From NCBI RefSeq assembly GCF_024752305.1, contig NZ_JANTHX010000008.1, positions 258,825-322,824 of the forward strand: 64,000 nucleotides of DNA, given 5' to 3'. Each line of letters opens with the position of its first letter. Within the stretch, counting starts at the first letter, position 1. Shown here piece after piece: positions 17,618-25,599 of the stretch. The notes under the pieces were generated by a model. It had not been told where the DNA came from. It did no database searches and saw nothing but the letters and a program-made list of their open reading frames with translations. This stretch comes from Protaetiibacter mangrovi. GTDB taxonomy: Bacteria; Actinomycetota; Actinomycetes; Actinomycetales; Microbacteriaceae. The translations under genes were made by a program, and so were the position numbers.

Positions 17618-18253
17618 GTGCCCCACCGGATCCCGAACGCCGAACGATGGTCGATCGTGATCCCGGTGAAGCCCGCCGGCATCGGCAAGAGCCGCCTCGG
17701 GGCGTCGCCGGGGCTCGCGCGGGCGATCGCCCTCGACTCGATCGAGGCCGTGCTGCGCGCGCCCGGCGTGGGTCGCGTGGTGGTGGTGACCGCGGATGCG
17801 GAACTGCCCGCCGAGCTGGCGGGCATCGCGAGCGAGGCCGCCGAGCTGGTGCTGGTGCTCGAGCGGGAGCCCGCGGGGATCTCGGCGGCGATCACCTCCG
17901 GCCTCACCGAGGCGATGTCCGGGCCCCGCGCCGTGCTGCTCGGCGACGTCCCCGCGCTCGACCCCGCCGAGCTGGACGCGGCCCTCGCGGCCGCCGGGCA
18001 GCATCCGCGCTCCTTCGTGCCGGATGCCGACGGCGCGGGCACCGTGCTCGTCACGGCGCGCGAGGGGGTGCCCTTCGTCGAGGCCTTCGGCCCGGGGTCC
18101 GCGGCGGCGCACCGCGAGCTCGGTCTCGCCGAACTCCCCGTCGACCGCGAGTCGGGGCTGCGCCGCGACGTCGACACCCCGGAACAGCTCGCCGAGGTGG
18201 TGCGCCGGTCGCCGCGCTCGCGCACGGCCCGGGTGGCGGCTCAGCCCGCCTGA
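17618..18253 (+). CDS. cofC: Phosphoenolpyruvate/2-phospholactate guanylyltransferase (F420 biosynthesis)
   Basis: CofC (FbiD) activates phosphoenolpyruvate or 2-phospholactate with GTP to the nucleotidyl compound used by CofD. The 211-residue nucleotidyltransferase fold shows IVIPVKPAGIGKSRLG near the N-terminus, VVVVTAD, GISAAITSGL, AVLLGDVPALDPAEL (metal-binding Asp) and SFVPDADGAGTVLVTAR. GTG at 17618 follows CAGAAT by six bases, so the mRNA is probably leaderless. It converges on cofD with a 13-nt overlap and is divergent from the proposed F420-precursor importer. Actinobacterial enzymes favour phosphoenolpyruvate, giving dehydro-F420-0. Confidence 0.92.
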   Translation: MPHRIPNAERWSIVIPVKPAGIGKSRLGASPGLARAIALDSIEAVLRAPGVGRVVVVTADAELPAELAGIASEAAELVLVLEREPAGISAAITSGLTEAMSGPRAVLLGDVPALDPAELDAALAAAGQHPRSFVPDADGAGTVLVTAREGVPFVEAFGPGSAAAHRELGLAELPVDRESGLRRDVDTPEQLAEVVRRSPRSRTARVAAQPA

Positions 18254-19230
18254 CGCACCTCGCGCGCGAGCGCGAGCACCTCGCCCGCGAGGGCGGCGCT
18301 CGTCTGGGGATCGCGCATCCACAGGGGAACCGCGCGCACGGCCATGCCCGACGCGGCGATGCCCGCGGTCAGCGCCGCGTCGACCTCGTCGACGAGCCAG
18401 CCGTCGAGCACCCCGCCCGCGGCGCGCGGGCCGTAGAGGCCCGCCACGGCGTCCGCCGAGGTCTCGACCCCGATCGCGGCCAGGCAGGCGTCGGCCATGC
18501 CGCGCACGACGGCCCCGCCGATGATCGGCGACACCCCGACCACGGGTGCCGACGCGGCGCGCACGGCCTCCGTGATGCCGGGGATGCCGAGGATCGGCCC
18601 GACCGAGACGACCGGGTTCGAGGGGGCGAGCACGACGACGTCGGCGTCGGCGATCGCCTCCCGCACGCCCGGGGCGGGTCGTGCGGAGCCCTGCCCCCGG
18701 TGCTCGAAGCCGACGGCGGGCAGGCTCGACCGGTGCCGCACCCACCACTCCTGGAAGTGGATGGCGCGCTCGGTTCCGTCGTCGTCGGCGACCCGCACCC
18801 ACGTCTCGACCTCGTCGTCGGTAGCGGGAAGCAGCCGCGCGCCGAGCGGCCAGCGGGCCGTCAGCCGCTCGACCGCGGTGCTGAGGGGCAGACCCTCGCG
18901 CAGCCACGAGGTGCGGGCGATGTGCGCGCCGAGGTCGAGGTCGCCGAGGGTGAACCACGGCCAGCCGACGCCCCAGGCGGTGAGCTCGGCCGACACCCGC
19001 TCGCTCTCGCCGGCGCGGCCCCAGCCGCGCACGGTGTCGTTGACGCCGGCGAGCGCGTACATGATCGAGTCGAGGTCGGGGGTGATCCGGAGCCCCGCGA
19101 CCCAGGCGTCGTCGCCGGTGTTCACGACCGCGGTGAGCTCGTGCTCCCCGGGCTCCTGCGCGAGCCTCTCCCGCATCCCGAGCAGGAAGCGCGCCCCTCC
19201 GACCCCGCCCGCGAGCACCGTGATCCGCAT
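18241..19230 (-). CDS. cofD: 2-phospho-L-lactate transferase / dehydro-F420-0 synthase
   Basis: CofD (FbiA) joins Fo to the guanylylated three-carbon acid made by CofC. The 329-residue protein begins with the Rossmann-like MRITVLAGGVGGARFLLG, followed by VNTGDDAWVAGLRITPDLDSIMYALAGVND and GWGRAGESERVSAEL. The family motif APSNPVVSVGPILGIPGI, which holds the Fo/GDP site, lies at about residues 200-220. The start is supported by a leaderless -10 (19237-19242) overlapping the stop of crtEb. It is convergent with cofC. The presence of CofD means the cell can use Fo itself, not only imported F420-0. Confidence 0.94.
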   Translation of the reverse strand: MRITVLAGGVGGARFLLGMRERLAQEPGEHELTAVVNTGDDAWVAGLRITPDLDSIMYALAGVNDTVRGWGRAGESERVSAELTAWGVGWPWFTLGDLDLGAHIARTSWLREGLPLSTAVERLTARWPLGARLLPATDDEVETWVRVADDDGTERAIHFQEWWVRHRSSLPAVGFEHRGQGSARPAPGVREAIADADVVVLAPSNPVVSVGPILGIPGITEAVRAASAPVVGVSPIIGGAVVRGMADACLAAIGVETSADAVAGLYGPRAAGGVLDGWLVDEVDAALTAGIAASGMAVRAVPLWMRDPQTSAALAGEVLALAREVRQAG

Positions 19231-19236
19231 GCTCGC

Positions 19237-19242
19237 AGCCTA
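19237..19242 (-). promoter_or_regulatory. -10 hexamer of leaderless cofD
   Basis: Read on the minus strand, TAGGCT precedes the cofD ATG by six bases. Its first three bases are the stop codon of crtEb, so cofD can be transcribed independently of the carotenoid operon. Confidence 0.45.
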
Positions 19243-20118
19243 GGCGAGCAGGGCGGAGGCGATGAGCAGCATCGTGACGGCGAAGCCGACGGCGTAGTTG
19301 ACCCAGAGGAAGTGCCTCCAGCCGCGGTTCGTGCGGGCCGAGTCCGCATCCGAGACGGAGCGGTGCGGCCACGCGAGAGCCAGGTACGGCACGGCGAGCG
19401 CCGCCGCGAGCAGGCCCGGGAAGGGCACGAACAGCATGAGCACGCCGGCGAGCGCCCAGGCCCCGAGCGCGAGCCGCACGGTGGTACGCGCGCCGAAGGC
19501 CGTCGCGATCGACGAGATCCCCGCCTCGCGGTCGGGCACGATGTCCTGCACGGCGCCGAAGGCGTGGCTCGCCATGCCCCACAGCAGGAACGCCACGAGC
19601 ACGAGCCAGGTCGCGGCCGTCCAGGGGGCGCCGACGAGCACCAGGCCGTACACCGCGGGCCCCGTGAAGTGGATGCTCGAGCTCAGCGAGTCGAGCACCG
19701 GCACCTCCTTCCAGCGGAACGGCCGCGCCGAGTACGCGACCACGTCGAACAGCACCACGGCGAGCACGAGCCACGACCAGGGGTTCCCGAGCACGACGAG
19801 CGCGACGACGAACGGCACGGGCAGTCCGATCGCGAGTCCGAGCACGAGGCGGTGGGTGCGCGGCGGCAGCAGCGCCCCCTCGACACCGCCCTTGCGGGGG
19901 TTCGCGGCATCCGAGGCGTAGTCGAAGACGTCGTTGACGCCGTACATGAGCAGGTTGTACGGGATGAGGAAGAACAGCGTGCCGATCACGAGCCGCGCGT
20001 CCACGGCTCCGCCCGTGAGCAGCACGGCCGCCGCGAACGGATACGCGGTGTTCACCCAGCTGAGCGGGCGGGAGGCGAGCAGCACGCGCCGCGCGGTCGA
20101 CATGTCGGCGTCAGTCAC
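19240..20118 (-). CDS. crtEb: Lycopene elongase (UbiA-type prenyltransferase)
   Basis: A 292-residue UbiA-superfamily membrane prenyltransferase with about eight helices. The first Asp-rich motif is NDVFDYASD (in MYGVNDVFDYASDAANPRKGG) and the second is QDIVPDREAGI. CrtEb adds two dimethylallyl units to lycopene to make the C50 chain (flavuxanthin in Corynebacterium). It is the last gene of the carotenoid operon, after the two small cyclase subunits, the same order as C. glutamicum. GTG at 20118 overlaps crtYf by 8 nt; ATG at 20103 is an alternative start. Context makes lycopene the expected acceptor. Confidence 0.9.
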   Translation of the reverse strand: MTDADMSTARRVLLASRPLSWVNTAYPFAAAVLLTGGAVDARLVIGTLFFLIPYNLLMYGVNDVFDYASDAANPRKGGVEGALLPPRTHRLVLGLAIGLPVPFVVALVVLGNPWSWLVLAVVLFDVVAYSARPFRWKEVPVLDSLSSSIHFTGPAVYGLVLVGAPWTAATWLVLVAFLLWGMASHAFGAVQDIVPDREAGISSIATAFGARTTVRLALGAWALAGVLMLFVPFPGLLAAALAVPYLALAWPHRSVSDADSARTNRGWRHFLWVNYAVGFAVTMLLIASALLA

Positions 20119-20425
20119 GGTCGCCCCCGAGCAGATGCCAGACGGCGGGCAGCAGGGCCGCGGTGGCCACCGGATACGACAGGTCCTCGATCGGCGCCAC
20201 CCCGATCACGAGACCCGCGAGCAGCTCCGGATCGTAGGCGACGAGCCCCGCCGAGATCATGACGTTGTCGAACACGAGCGTGAGCGCGACGAGCACGACG
20301 CCCGTCACGAGCGACGGCAGCACGGGCAGCGGTCGTCCACGGCGCCGGGCGACGAGCTGCAGCACGACGCGGGCGACGAGCGCCAGCGCGACGAGGCCCA
20401 GGGCGAGCGCCGGATACGCGGCCAT
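20111..20425 (-). CDS. crtYf: C50 carotenoid cyclase subunit f (lycopene cyclase domain)
   Basis: A 104-residue, three-helix membrane protein of the heterodimeric lycopene-cyclase-domain family. The conserved IEDLSYPVATAALLPAVW segment near the C-terminus corresponds to the catalytic P-x-E/D-E/D loop. It pairs with CrtYe, upstream, to cyclise the ends of the C50 chain. Whether epsilon rings (decaprenoxanthin) or gamma rings (sarcinaxanthin) form cannot be told from this sequence. ATG overlaps the crtYe stop as TGATG. Confidence 0.87.
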   Translation of the reverse strand: MAAYPALALGLVALALVARVVLQLVARRRGRPLPVLPSLVTGVVLVALTLVFDNVMISAGLVAYDPELLAGLVIGVAPIEDLSYPVATAALLPAVWHLLGGDRD

Positions 20426-20751
20426 CAGCCCTCCGTCCGCCGCGGCGCGCGGATGCGGCGCACCAGCTCGTGCACGACCATCGTCAACTGGCACAGGAAC
20501 AGCAGGAAGAACGGCTCCTCGAGCGGCAGATGCGGCGCGAGCACGATGCCGCTCAGGTAGGGGGTGTCGCCGATGCCGAACACCCCGAGGGCGATGCCGA
20601 TCGCGTCGGCGACGAGCAGCATCCCCACGCCGATCGCGAGCGTCACGAGCGCTGTGCCGGGCGAACGCCAGAGGAACAGCCGGAAGCGCGCGTCGAGCAC
20701 GACCATGCCGGCGATCGACACGAGCAGCGCCGCGAGGTAGAGCAGGTTCAC
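20425..20751 (-). CDS. crtYe: C50 carotenoid cyclase subunit e (lycopene cyclase domain)
   Basis: A 108-residue, three-helix membrane protein with the cyclase motif HLPLEEPFFLLFLCQL, containing the P-x-E-E catalytic pair. GTG at 20751 overlaps the crtI stop by 3 nt. The first helix (LLYLAALLVSIAGMVVLDA) and central helix (TALVTLAIGVGMLLVADAIGIALG) are typical of CrtYe/CrtYc. It acts with CrtYf as one heterodimeric cyclase. Confidence 0.87.
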   Translation of the reverse strand: MNLLYLAALLVSIAGMVVLDARFRLFLWRSPGTALVTLAIGVGMLLVADAIGIALGVFGIGDTPYLSGIVLAPHLPLEEPFFLLFLCQLTMVVHELVRRIRAPRRTEG

Positions 20752-22295
20752 GCGACCTCCAGCGGCGCCGCGGTGCGGTCGCCGCGCAGGCGCTTCAGCA
20801 CCAGCTCTGCGCTGATGAGGCACATCGGCACCCCGATGCCGGGGATGGTGCCCGACCCCGCGAAGTACAGGCCCTCGACCCGGCGCGAGCGGTTCCCGGC
20901 GCGGAACATGGCGCTCTGCCGCAGCGTGTGCGCGGGGCCGAGCATGCTGCCGCCCCACGAGCGCACCTCCGCCGCGAGGTCGCCCGAGGTGAGCGTGCGG
21001 CGCACCACGACGCGCTCGGCGAGGTCGGCGGCGCCCGTCCAGTCGGCGATCTGATCGATCACCCCGTCGACGTGCCGCTCGATCACCGGGTCGCCCGCCC
21101 CGTCGACGCCGCCGCGGCCCATGGCGCCGCGCGCGGGGGAGGGCACGAGCACGAAGAGGGCCTCGTCTCCCTCCGGGGCGACCGTCGGGTCGCTCGCCGA
21201 CGGCATCCCGATGTAGAGCGACGAGCCCGGCACGAGCTCGTCGCCGCGCAGGCGGGCGAAGCCGCCATCCCAGTCGTCGGTGAACAGCAGCGTGTGGTGC
21301 GCGAGCTCGGGCAGGTGCCCGCGCACCCCGAGCATCGCGATGACCGCCCCGAAGCCGAGGTCGCGCCTCGCCCACCAGCGCTCGGTGTGGTCGCGCGCCT
21401 CGGGCGGCAGCAGCTCGGTCTCGAGGTGGTGCAGGTCGGCGGCGCCCACCACGACGTCCGCCGGATGCGTCTGCCGCGCCCCCGCGGCATCCCGCACCTC
21501 GACGCCCGTGGCCCGCCCCCGCTCGACGACGATGCGGGTCACCTCGGCGCCGCTCACGAGCTCGGCCCCGGCCGCGCGGGCGAGCTCGACGAGCGTCTCG
21601 ACGACCCGCGCGAATCCGCCGCGGGGGTAGAGCACGCCGTCGTCGACGTCGAGGTGGCTCATCAGGTGGAACAGGCTCGGCACGCCCATCGGGGTGCCGC
21701 CGAGGAACACCGCGGGGTAGCCGAGCAGCCGCCGCAGCCGCGACTCGCCCGTGACGGTGCGGATCTCGTCGTCGAGGCTGCGGGTCAGCAGCCGTCGCAG
21801 GCGCGGCAGCTCGCGCACCAGCTCGCGGTCGAGGAACGGGCGCGCCGAGTCGAAGGAACCGTAGAGGAAGCGGTCGACCGACATCCGGTACGCCGTCTCC
21901 GCCGAGTCGAGGTAGCGCTCGAGGGCGGGCCAGGATGCGGGGTCCAGCGCCGCGAGCGCCGCCCGCGCCCGCTCGCGGCCGGCCGGCAGGTCGAAGGGCG
22001 TGGCGTCGCCCTCGAAGTAGACCCGGTAGCCCGGGTCGAGGCGGCCGAGCTGGAGCTGCTCGGCGGCGCTCGTGCCGAGCAGCCGGTAGAAGTGGTCGAA
22101 CACCTCCGGCATGAGATACCAGGACGGCCCGGTGTCGAAGCGGAACCCGTCGCGCGCCCAGCTGCCCGCCCGGCCCCCGAACGCCTCGCCCGCCTCGAAG
22201 AGCGTCACGCGGTGCCCGTCGGCCGCGAGCAGGGCCGCGGTCGCGAGGCCGCCGACCCCGCCGCCGACGATCGCGACGTCGCGCGCGGCCGTCAT
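20748..22295 (-). CDS. crtI: Phytoene desaturase
   Basis: CrtI converts phytoene to lycopene by four FAD-dependent desaturations. The 515-residue protein begins with the dinucleotide-binding motif VAIVGGGVGGLATAALLAADG and FEAGEAFGGRAGSW, continues with FRFDTGPSWYLMPEVFD, and ends with the family signature GLYFAGSGTIPGIGVPMCL, all standard CrtI features. The length matches bacterial CrtI. ATG overlaps the crtB stop as ATGA, and the next gene starts inside its stop, indicating tight translational coupling in the carotenoid operon. Confidence 0.95.
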   Translation of the reverse strand: MTAARDVAIVGGGVGGLATAALLAADGHRVTLFEAGEAFGGRAGSWARDGFRFDTGPSWYLMPEVFDHFYRLLGTSAAEQLQLGRLDPGYRVYFEGDATPFDLPAGRERARAALAALDPASWPALERYLDSAETAYRMSVDRFLYGSFDSARPFLDRELVRELPRLRRLLTRSLDDEIRTVTGESRLRRLLGYPAVFLGGTPMGVPSLFHLMSHLDVDDGVLYPRGGFARVVETLVELARAAGAELVSGAEVTRIVVERGRATGVEVRDAAGARQTHPADVVVGAADLHHLETELLPPEARDHTERWWARRDLGFGAVIAMLGVRGHLPELAHHTLLFTDDWDGGFARLRGDELVPGSSLYIGMPSASDPTVAPEGDEALFVLVPSPARGAMGRGGVDGAGDPVIERHVDGVIDQIADWTGAADLAERVVVRRTLTSGDLAAEVRSWGGSMLGPAHTLRQSAMFRAGNRSRRVEGLYFAGSGTIPGIGVPMCLISAELVLKRLRGDRTAAPLEVA

Positions 22296-23170
22296 CGGCC
22301 GCCTCGCAGCCGCATCCGCTCGCGGGCGACGAGCGCGAGCTTGCGCCCCGTCGGCACCGAGACGCGGGTGGTGAGCAGCGCCTCGGCGGGCAGCGCCTCG
22401 ATGCGGTCGAGCAGCTCGCCGAACAGGGCGGTCGCGGCGGCGACCGCGAGCCGGCAGTCGGCGGGCAGCAGGGGGATGCCGGCCCGGGCACGTCGCAGCT
22501 CGTCGCGGATGTCCGCCACGACCTCGGCCTTGGCCGCCTCGAGCGGCAGCCGCCGGAAGGCGGGCAGGTACTCGCGGTCGAGTCGGTTCCGGTCGTCGGC
22601 GAGGTCGCGCAGGAAGTTGACCTTCTGGAACGCCGAGCCGAGCGCGCGCGCGGCGTCGTCGAGCTCCGGATCGACGGGGGAGTCGGAGGTGAAGACCCGC
22701 AGGCACATGAGCCCCACGACCTCGGCCGAGCCGTAGACGTACTCGCGCAGCGACTCCTCGTCGTCGAAGGCGACCGGCTGCAGGTCGCGGCGCATCGAGG
22801 CGAAGAACGGCGCCGTGAGCTCGGTGCCGAATCCGGCGGCGCGGGCGACATCCGCGAACGCCTGCACGACGAGGTTGGCGCTGAACCCGGAGGCGAGTGC
22901 GCGCTCGGTGTCGATCTCGAACTCGTCGAGCACGCGCAACTGCGAGGCGGCGTCGAGGCCGGCCTCGGCGGCCGTGCCGTCGACGATCTCATCGGCCACC
23001 CGCACGAGGGCGTAGATCGCGGCGATCTGCGCCTCGCAGCGCCGCGGGAACAGGCGGCTCGCCATCCCGAACGAGCTGGAGTAGCGGCGGATGACGGGCG
23101 CGCTCGACTCCCGCGCCGTCGATCGGTACAGGGTGAGACCGGTCGGCTCGTCGTCGCGCCTCCGGGTCAC
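22292..23170 (-). CDS. crtB: Phytoene synthase
   Basis: CrtB condenses two geranylgeranyl diphosphates to phytoene. The 292-residue protein has the squalene/phytoene synthase motifs: SSFGMASRLFPRRCEAQIAAIYALVRVADEIVD with the first Asp-rich site, and YVYGSAEVVGLMCLRVF followed by ALGSAFQKVNFLRDLADDRNRLDREYLP with the second. GTG at 23170 overlaps the crtE stop as GTGA. An in-frame extension upstream lies inside crtE and is not expected to be translated. Confidence 0.94.
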   Translation of the reverse strand: MTRRRDDEPTGLTLYRSTARESSAPVIRRYSSSFGMASRLFPRRCEAQIAAIYALVRVADEIVDGTAAEAGLDAASQLRVLDEFEIDTERALASGFSANLVVQAFADVARAAGFGTELTAPFFASMRRDLQPVAFDDEESLREYVYGSAEVVGLMCLRVFTSDSPVDPELDDAARALGSAFQKVNFLRDLADDRNRLDREYLPAFRRLPLEAAKAEVVADIRDELRRARAGIPLLPADCRLAVAAATALFGELLDRIEALPAEALLTTRVSVPTGRKLALVARERMRLRGGR

Positions 23171-24234
23171 GCCTCGCGCTCCATGCCCACCCGGACAGCG
23201 TGCCGCAGTTCGGCCGCGAGCGCACTCGGCAGACGCGCCGCGCCGATCAGCGCGAGGGCGTGGGCGGCCTCCCGCTCGATCTCCTTCTCGAGCCGCTTGC
23301 GCGCCCCGCTCACCTCGAGCGCCTCGCGCAGCAGCTCGACCTCGGCGTCGCCGATGCCCGCCCGGCCCCAGAGCGCCGCGACCGCCTCCCACGCGGGGGT
23401 GTCGCGCGCGTACGCCACGAGCAGGGTCACCTTGCCCTCGCGCAGGTCGCCCGACGCGCTCTTCCCGGTGATCGCCGGGGTGCCGAACACGCCGAGCAGG
23501 TCGTCGCGCATCTGGAAGAGCAGCCCGAGGCTGCGCCCGATCTCGCCGAGCCGATGCCCGAGCTGCTCGGGCGCCTCGGCGAGCGCCGCCCCCACCCGCA
23601 GCGGGGTCTCGAAGCTGTAGCACGCCGTCTTGCGGTGCATCATCGTGCGGATCGACTCGGTGTCGGGGCGCTCCAGCCCCAGGCCGAACGCCACATCCGC
23701 CTGCTCGCCCGAGGCGGCGAGGTAGACGCCGTCGTCGAGGATGCGCAGCACCTGGTCGCGCAGCTCGACGGGCGCGTCGATGCGGGCGACCTCGCGCACG
23801 GCGGCGCTCAGCAGCAGGTCGCCGGCGAGCAGCGCCATCGTCTCGCCCCAGCCGCGCGCCTCCCGCGGACGGATGCCGCGGGCGCGCGCGTCGGATGCGA
23901 ACGCGGCGGTGATGTTCGGCCCGCCGCGCCGCTCGAGGTCGCCGTCGATGATGTCGTCGTGGATGACGAGCGCGTTGTGCAGGAGCTCCACGCCGACGGC
24001 GGCGCGCAGGGCGTCGTCGCGGCGGCGTCCGCCGAGGTCGTCGTGGGCGGTGAGCAGCAGCAGGGGGCGCACGCGCTTGCCGCCGTGGGCGAGCAGACGC
24101 ACCCGCTCCCACAGTTCGCGGAACCGGGCGTCGTGCAGGGTCGCGCGGGTGGTCTGCTCGGCGAAGTAGGCCTCGAAGCGCTCCTCGAACTGTTCGCGCA
24201 TGCGGGTGGTGCGCGAGTCGGCCATCGTGATCAT
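23167..24234 (-). CDS. crtE: Geranylgeranyl diphosphate synthase
   Basis: A 355-residue trans-prenyltransferase making the C20 precursor for CrtB. It has HGGKRVRPLLLL, the first Asp-rich motif VIHDDIIDGDLERRG, MHRKTACYSFETPLRVGA and the second motif LLFQMRDDLLGVFG. The two residues before the first DD motif and the length fit short-chain GGPP synthases of actinobacterial carotenoid clusters. ATG at 24234 overlaps the idi stop as ATGA; a second ATG three codons on is an alternative start. Confidence 0.94.
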   Translation of the reverse strand: MITMADSRTTRMREQFEERFEAYFAEQTTRATLHDARFRELWERVRLLAHGGKRVRPLLLLTAHDDLGGRRRDDALRAAVGVELLHNALVIHDDIIDGDLERRGGPNITAAFASDARARGIRPREARGWGETMALLAGDLLLSAAVREVARIDAPVELRDQVLRILDDGVYLAASGEQADVAFGLGLERPDTESIRTMMHRKTACYSFETPLRVGAALAEAPEQLGHRLGEIGRSLGLLFQMRDDLLGVFGTPAITGKSASGDLREGKVTLLVAYARDTPAWEAVAALWGRAGIGDAEVELLREALEVSGARKRLEKEIEREAAHALALIGAARLPSALAAELRHAVRVGMEREA

Positions 24235-24758
24235 CGGACCTCCAGGATGCGTCGGGTCGCGAGCTGGGGGAGCTGCTCGACGAGCCAGGGGCTGAACGCC
24301 CACGGGGTGGCGGCGACGGATGCCGCGAGGTCCGCCGGGTCGACCCAGCGCCACTCGGCGACCTCGTCGGGGTCGGGGGAGAGCGGCCCGTCGAGGGTCG
24401 CCGTGAAGACCGGGCAGATCTCGTTCTCGACGATCCCGGATGCGTCGACGGCGCGGTAGCGGAAGTCGGGCAGGGCGAGCCGGAGACCCGTGAACGCGGC
24501 GCCGAGCTCCGAGCGCGCGTGCCGCGTCACGGCGTCCTCGATCCGCTCCCCGGGCGCCGGGTGGCCGCAGAAGGAGTTGGTCCAGACGCCGGGCCAGCTG
24601 CGCTTGCCGAGCGCGCGCCGGGTGACGAGCACGCGGCCGGCGCCGTCGTCGAGGTGGCACGAGAAGGCGAGGTGCAGCGGGGTGTCCGCGCCGTGCACCT
24701 GCTCCTTGGGGGCCGAGCCGGTCGGGCGACCGGTGTCATCCAGCAGTACGACGTCCAT
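24231..24758 (-). CDS. idi: Isopentenyl-diphosphate delta-isomerase (type I)
   Basis: Idi interconverts IPP and DMAPP, supplying both primers for CrtE and DMAPP for CrtEb. The Nudix-fold product (175 residues) has LAFSCHLDD, the KRSWPGVWTNSFCGHPAPGE block with the active-site Cys and Nudix-box glutamates, and the YRAVDASGIVENEICPVF stretch with the second catalytic Glu (ENE). The ATG at 24758 is preferred over the GTG at 24767 because a -10-like TACAGT ends only 7 nt before this ATG and overlaps the GTG. First gene of the carotenoid operon. Confidence 0.93.
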   Translation of the reverse strand: MDVVLLDDTGRPTGSAPKEQVHGADTPLHLAFSCHLDDGAGRVLVTRRALGKRSWPGVWTNSFCGHPAPGERIEDAVTRHARSELGAAFTGLRLALPDFRYRAVDASGIVENEICPVFTATLDGPLSPDPDEVAEWRWVDPADLAASVAATPWAFSPWLVEQLPQLATRRILEVR

Positions 24759-24837
24759 CGCGATCACTGTACGTAATCTTCAACTCGGTTAGCAATAAAC
24801 CTGGTGAGATTCTTTCCGGGGTCGTACGATAGCCCGC
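24759..24837. promoter_or_regulatory. Divergent idi/crtR control region
   Basis: An AT-richer gap between the carotenoid operon and its MarR regulator. The minus-strand -10 (ACTGTA on the plus strand, 24766-24771) precedes the idi ATG by 7 nt. The plus-strand -10 (TACGAT, 24825-24830) precedes the regulator GTG by 7 nt. Both transcripts look leaderless. A central GGTTAGCAATAAACC imperfect palindrome (about 24787-24801) is a good candidate for MarR/CrtR binding that would block both promoters. Confidence 0.6.
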
Positions 24838-25392
24838 GTGACGACCCCCGAGCAGGTCGCGGCCGAGAACGCGATGCGCATGCACGATCCGCGTGTCGCC
24901 GACATCCGCGGCAGGATGCTCGACGTCTCGGGGCTCGACGACGCGGAGATCGCGCACGTCGTCGCCGTGCTCGACGCGGTGCGCGACTGGCGGGTCGCCG
25001 AGAGTCGGATGAGCGAGGCGTCGCGCCGCTACATGAACCTCGGCGACAACGACATGCGGGCGCTGCGCTACATCATCGTCGTGACCGACCGCGGCGAGGT
25101 GGCGACGGCGACCGGCATCGCCGAGCACCTCGGCATCTCGAGCGCGGCCACCACGAAGCTGCTGGACCGGCTGGAGCGGGGGGAGCACATCCGCCGCCTG
25201 CCGCACCCCTCCGACCGCCGTTCCGTCTCGATCGTGATCGACGACGCCACGCGCCGCGCCGCGCAGGCGACCGTGGGCCGCGAGCACGCCCGCCGGTTCC
25301 ACGTCGCGGCCGCGCTGAGCCCGGCCGAGCGCGACGTCGTCATCCGCTTCCTCACCGAGCTCAGCCGCACCACCGAGTCCGACTGGTCCTAG
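24838..25392 (+). CDS. crtR: MarR-family regulator of the carotenoid operon
   Basis: A 184-residue MarR protein with a longer N-terminal helical part than average. The winged helix is seen in GEVATATGIAEHLGISSAATTKLLDRLERGEHIRRLPHPSDRRSVSIVI, including the DxRS wing motif. It is divergently transcribed from idi-crtE, as CrtR is in Corynebacterium glutamicum, where CrtR represses the crt operon and responds to geranylgeranyl diphosphate and related isoprenoids. The same role is inferred here. GTG start is fixed by the leaderless -10 seven bases upstream. Confidence 0.87.
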   Translation: MTTPEQVAAENAMRMHDPRVADIRGRMLDVSGLDDAEIAHVVAVLDAVRDWRVAESRMSEASRRYMNLGDNDMRALRYIIVVTDRGEVATATGIAEHLGISSAATTKLLDRLERGEHIRRLPHPSDRRSVSIVIDDATRRAAQATVGREHARRFHVAAALSPAERDVVIRFLTELSRTTESDWS

Positions 25393-25432
25393 CGGCCCCG
25401 CCGGTCGAGTAGCCCGCGAAGCGGCCTCGCTG

Positions 25433-25535
25433 GGTGATCGAGGAGCGCCGCGAAGCGACGCGTCTCGAGATCACCGGCTCCGCACGCGGCCGTGGTCTCG
25501 AGACGCGTGCGGCTGCGCCGCGCGCTCCTCGACCA
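25433..25535. repeat. 103-bp palindromic repeat, copy 1
   Basis: Two arms of about 42 bp (starting GGTGATCGAGGAGCGCCGCG and ending CGCGCGCTCCTCGACCA) are imperfect inverted copies around a spacer of about 18 nt. The whole unit recurs in the same orientation and with the same length at 25898-26000; arms are nearly identical between copies and the spacer differs. It lies between crtR and the GIY-YIG gene. Confidence 0.85.
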
Positions 25536-25599
25536 GCTGGGAGGGCGCGCCTGTGGAGCGATGTCGCTGCCGCACCGCGTGATCGGCCACGCTGACCGG

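Noticed and set aside
24759-24767. GTG at 24767 as the idi start
   Set aside because: It overlaps the inferred -10 hexamer, and the ATG at 24758 has the same 7-nt spacing seen at the divergent regulator gene.
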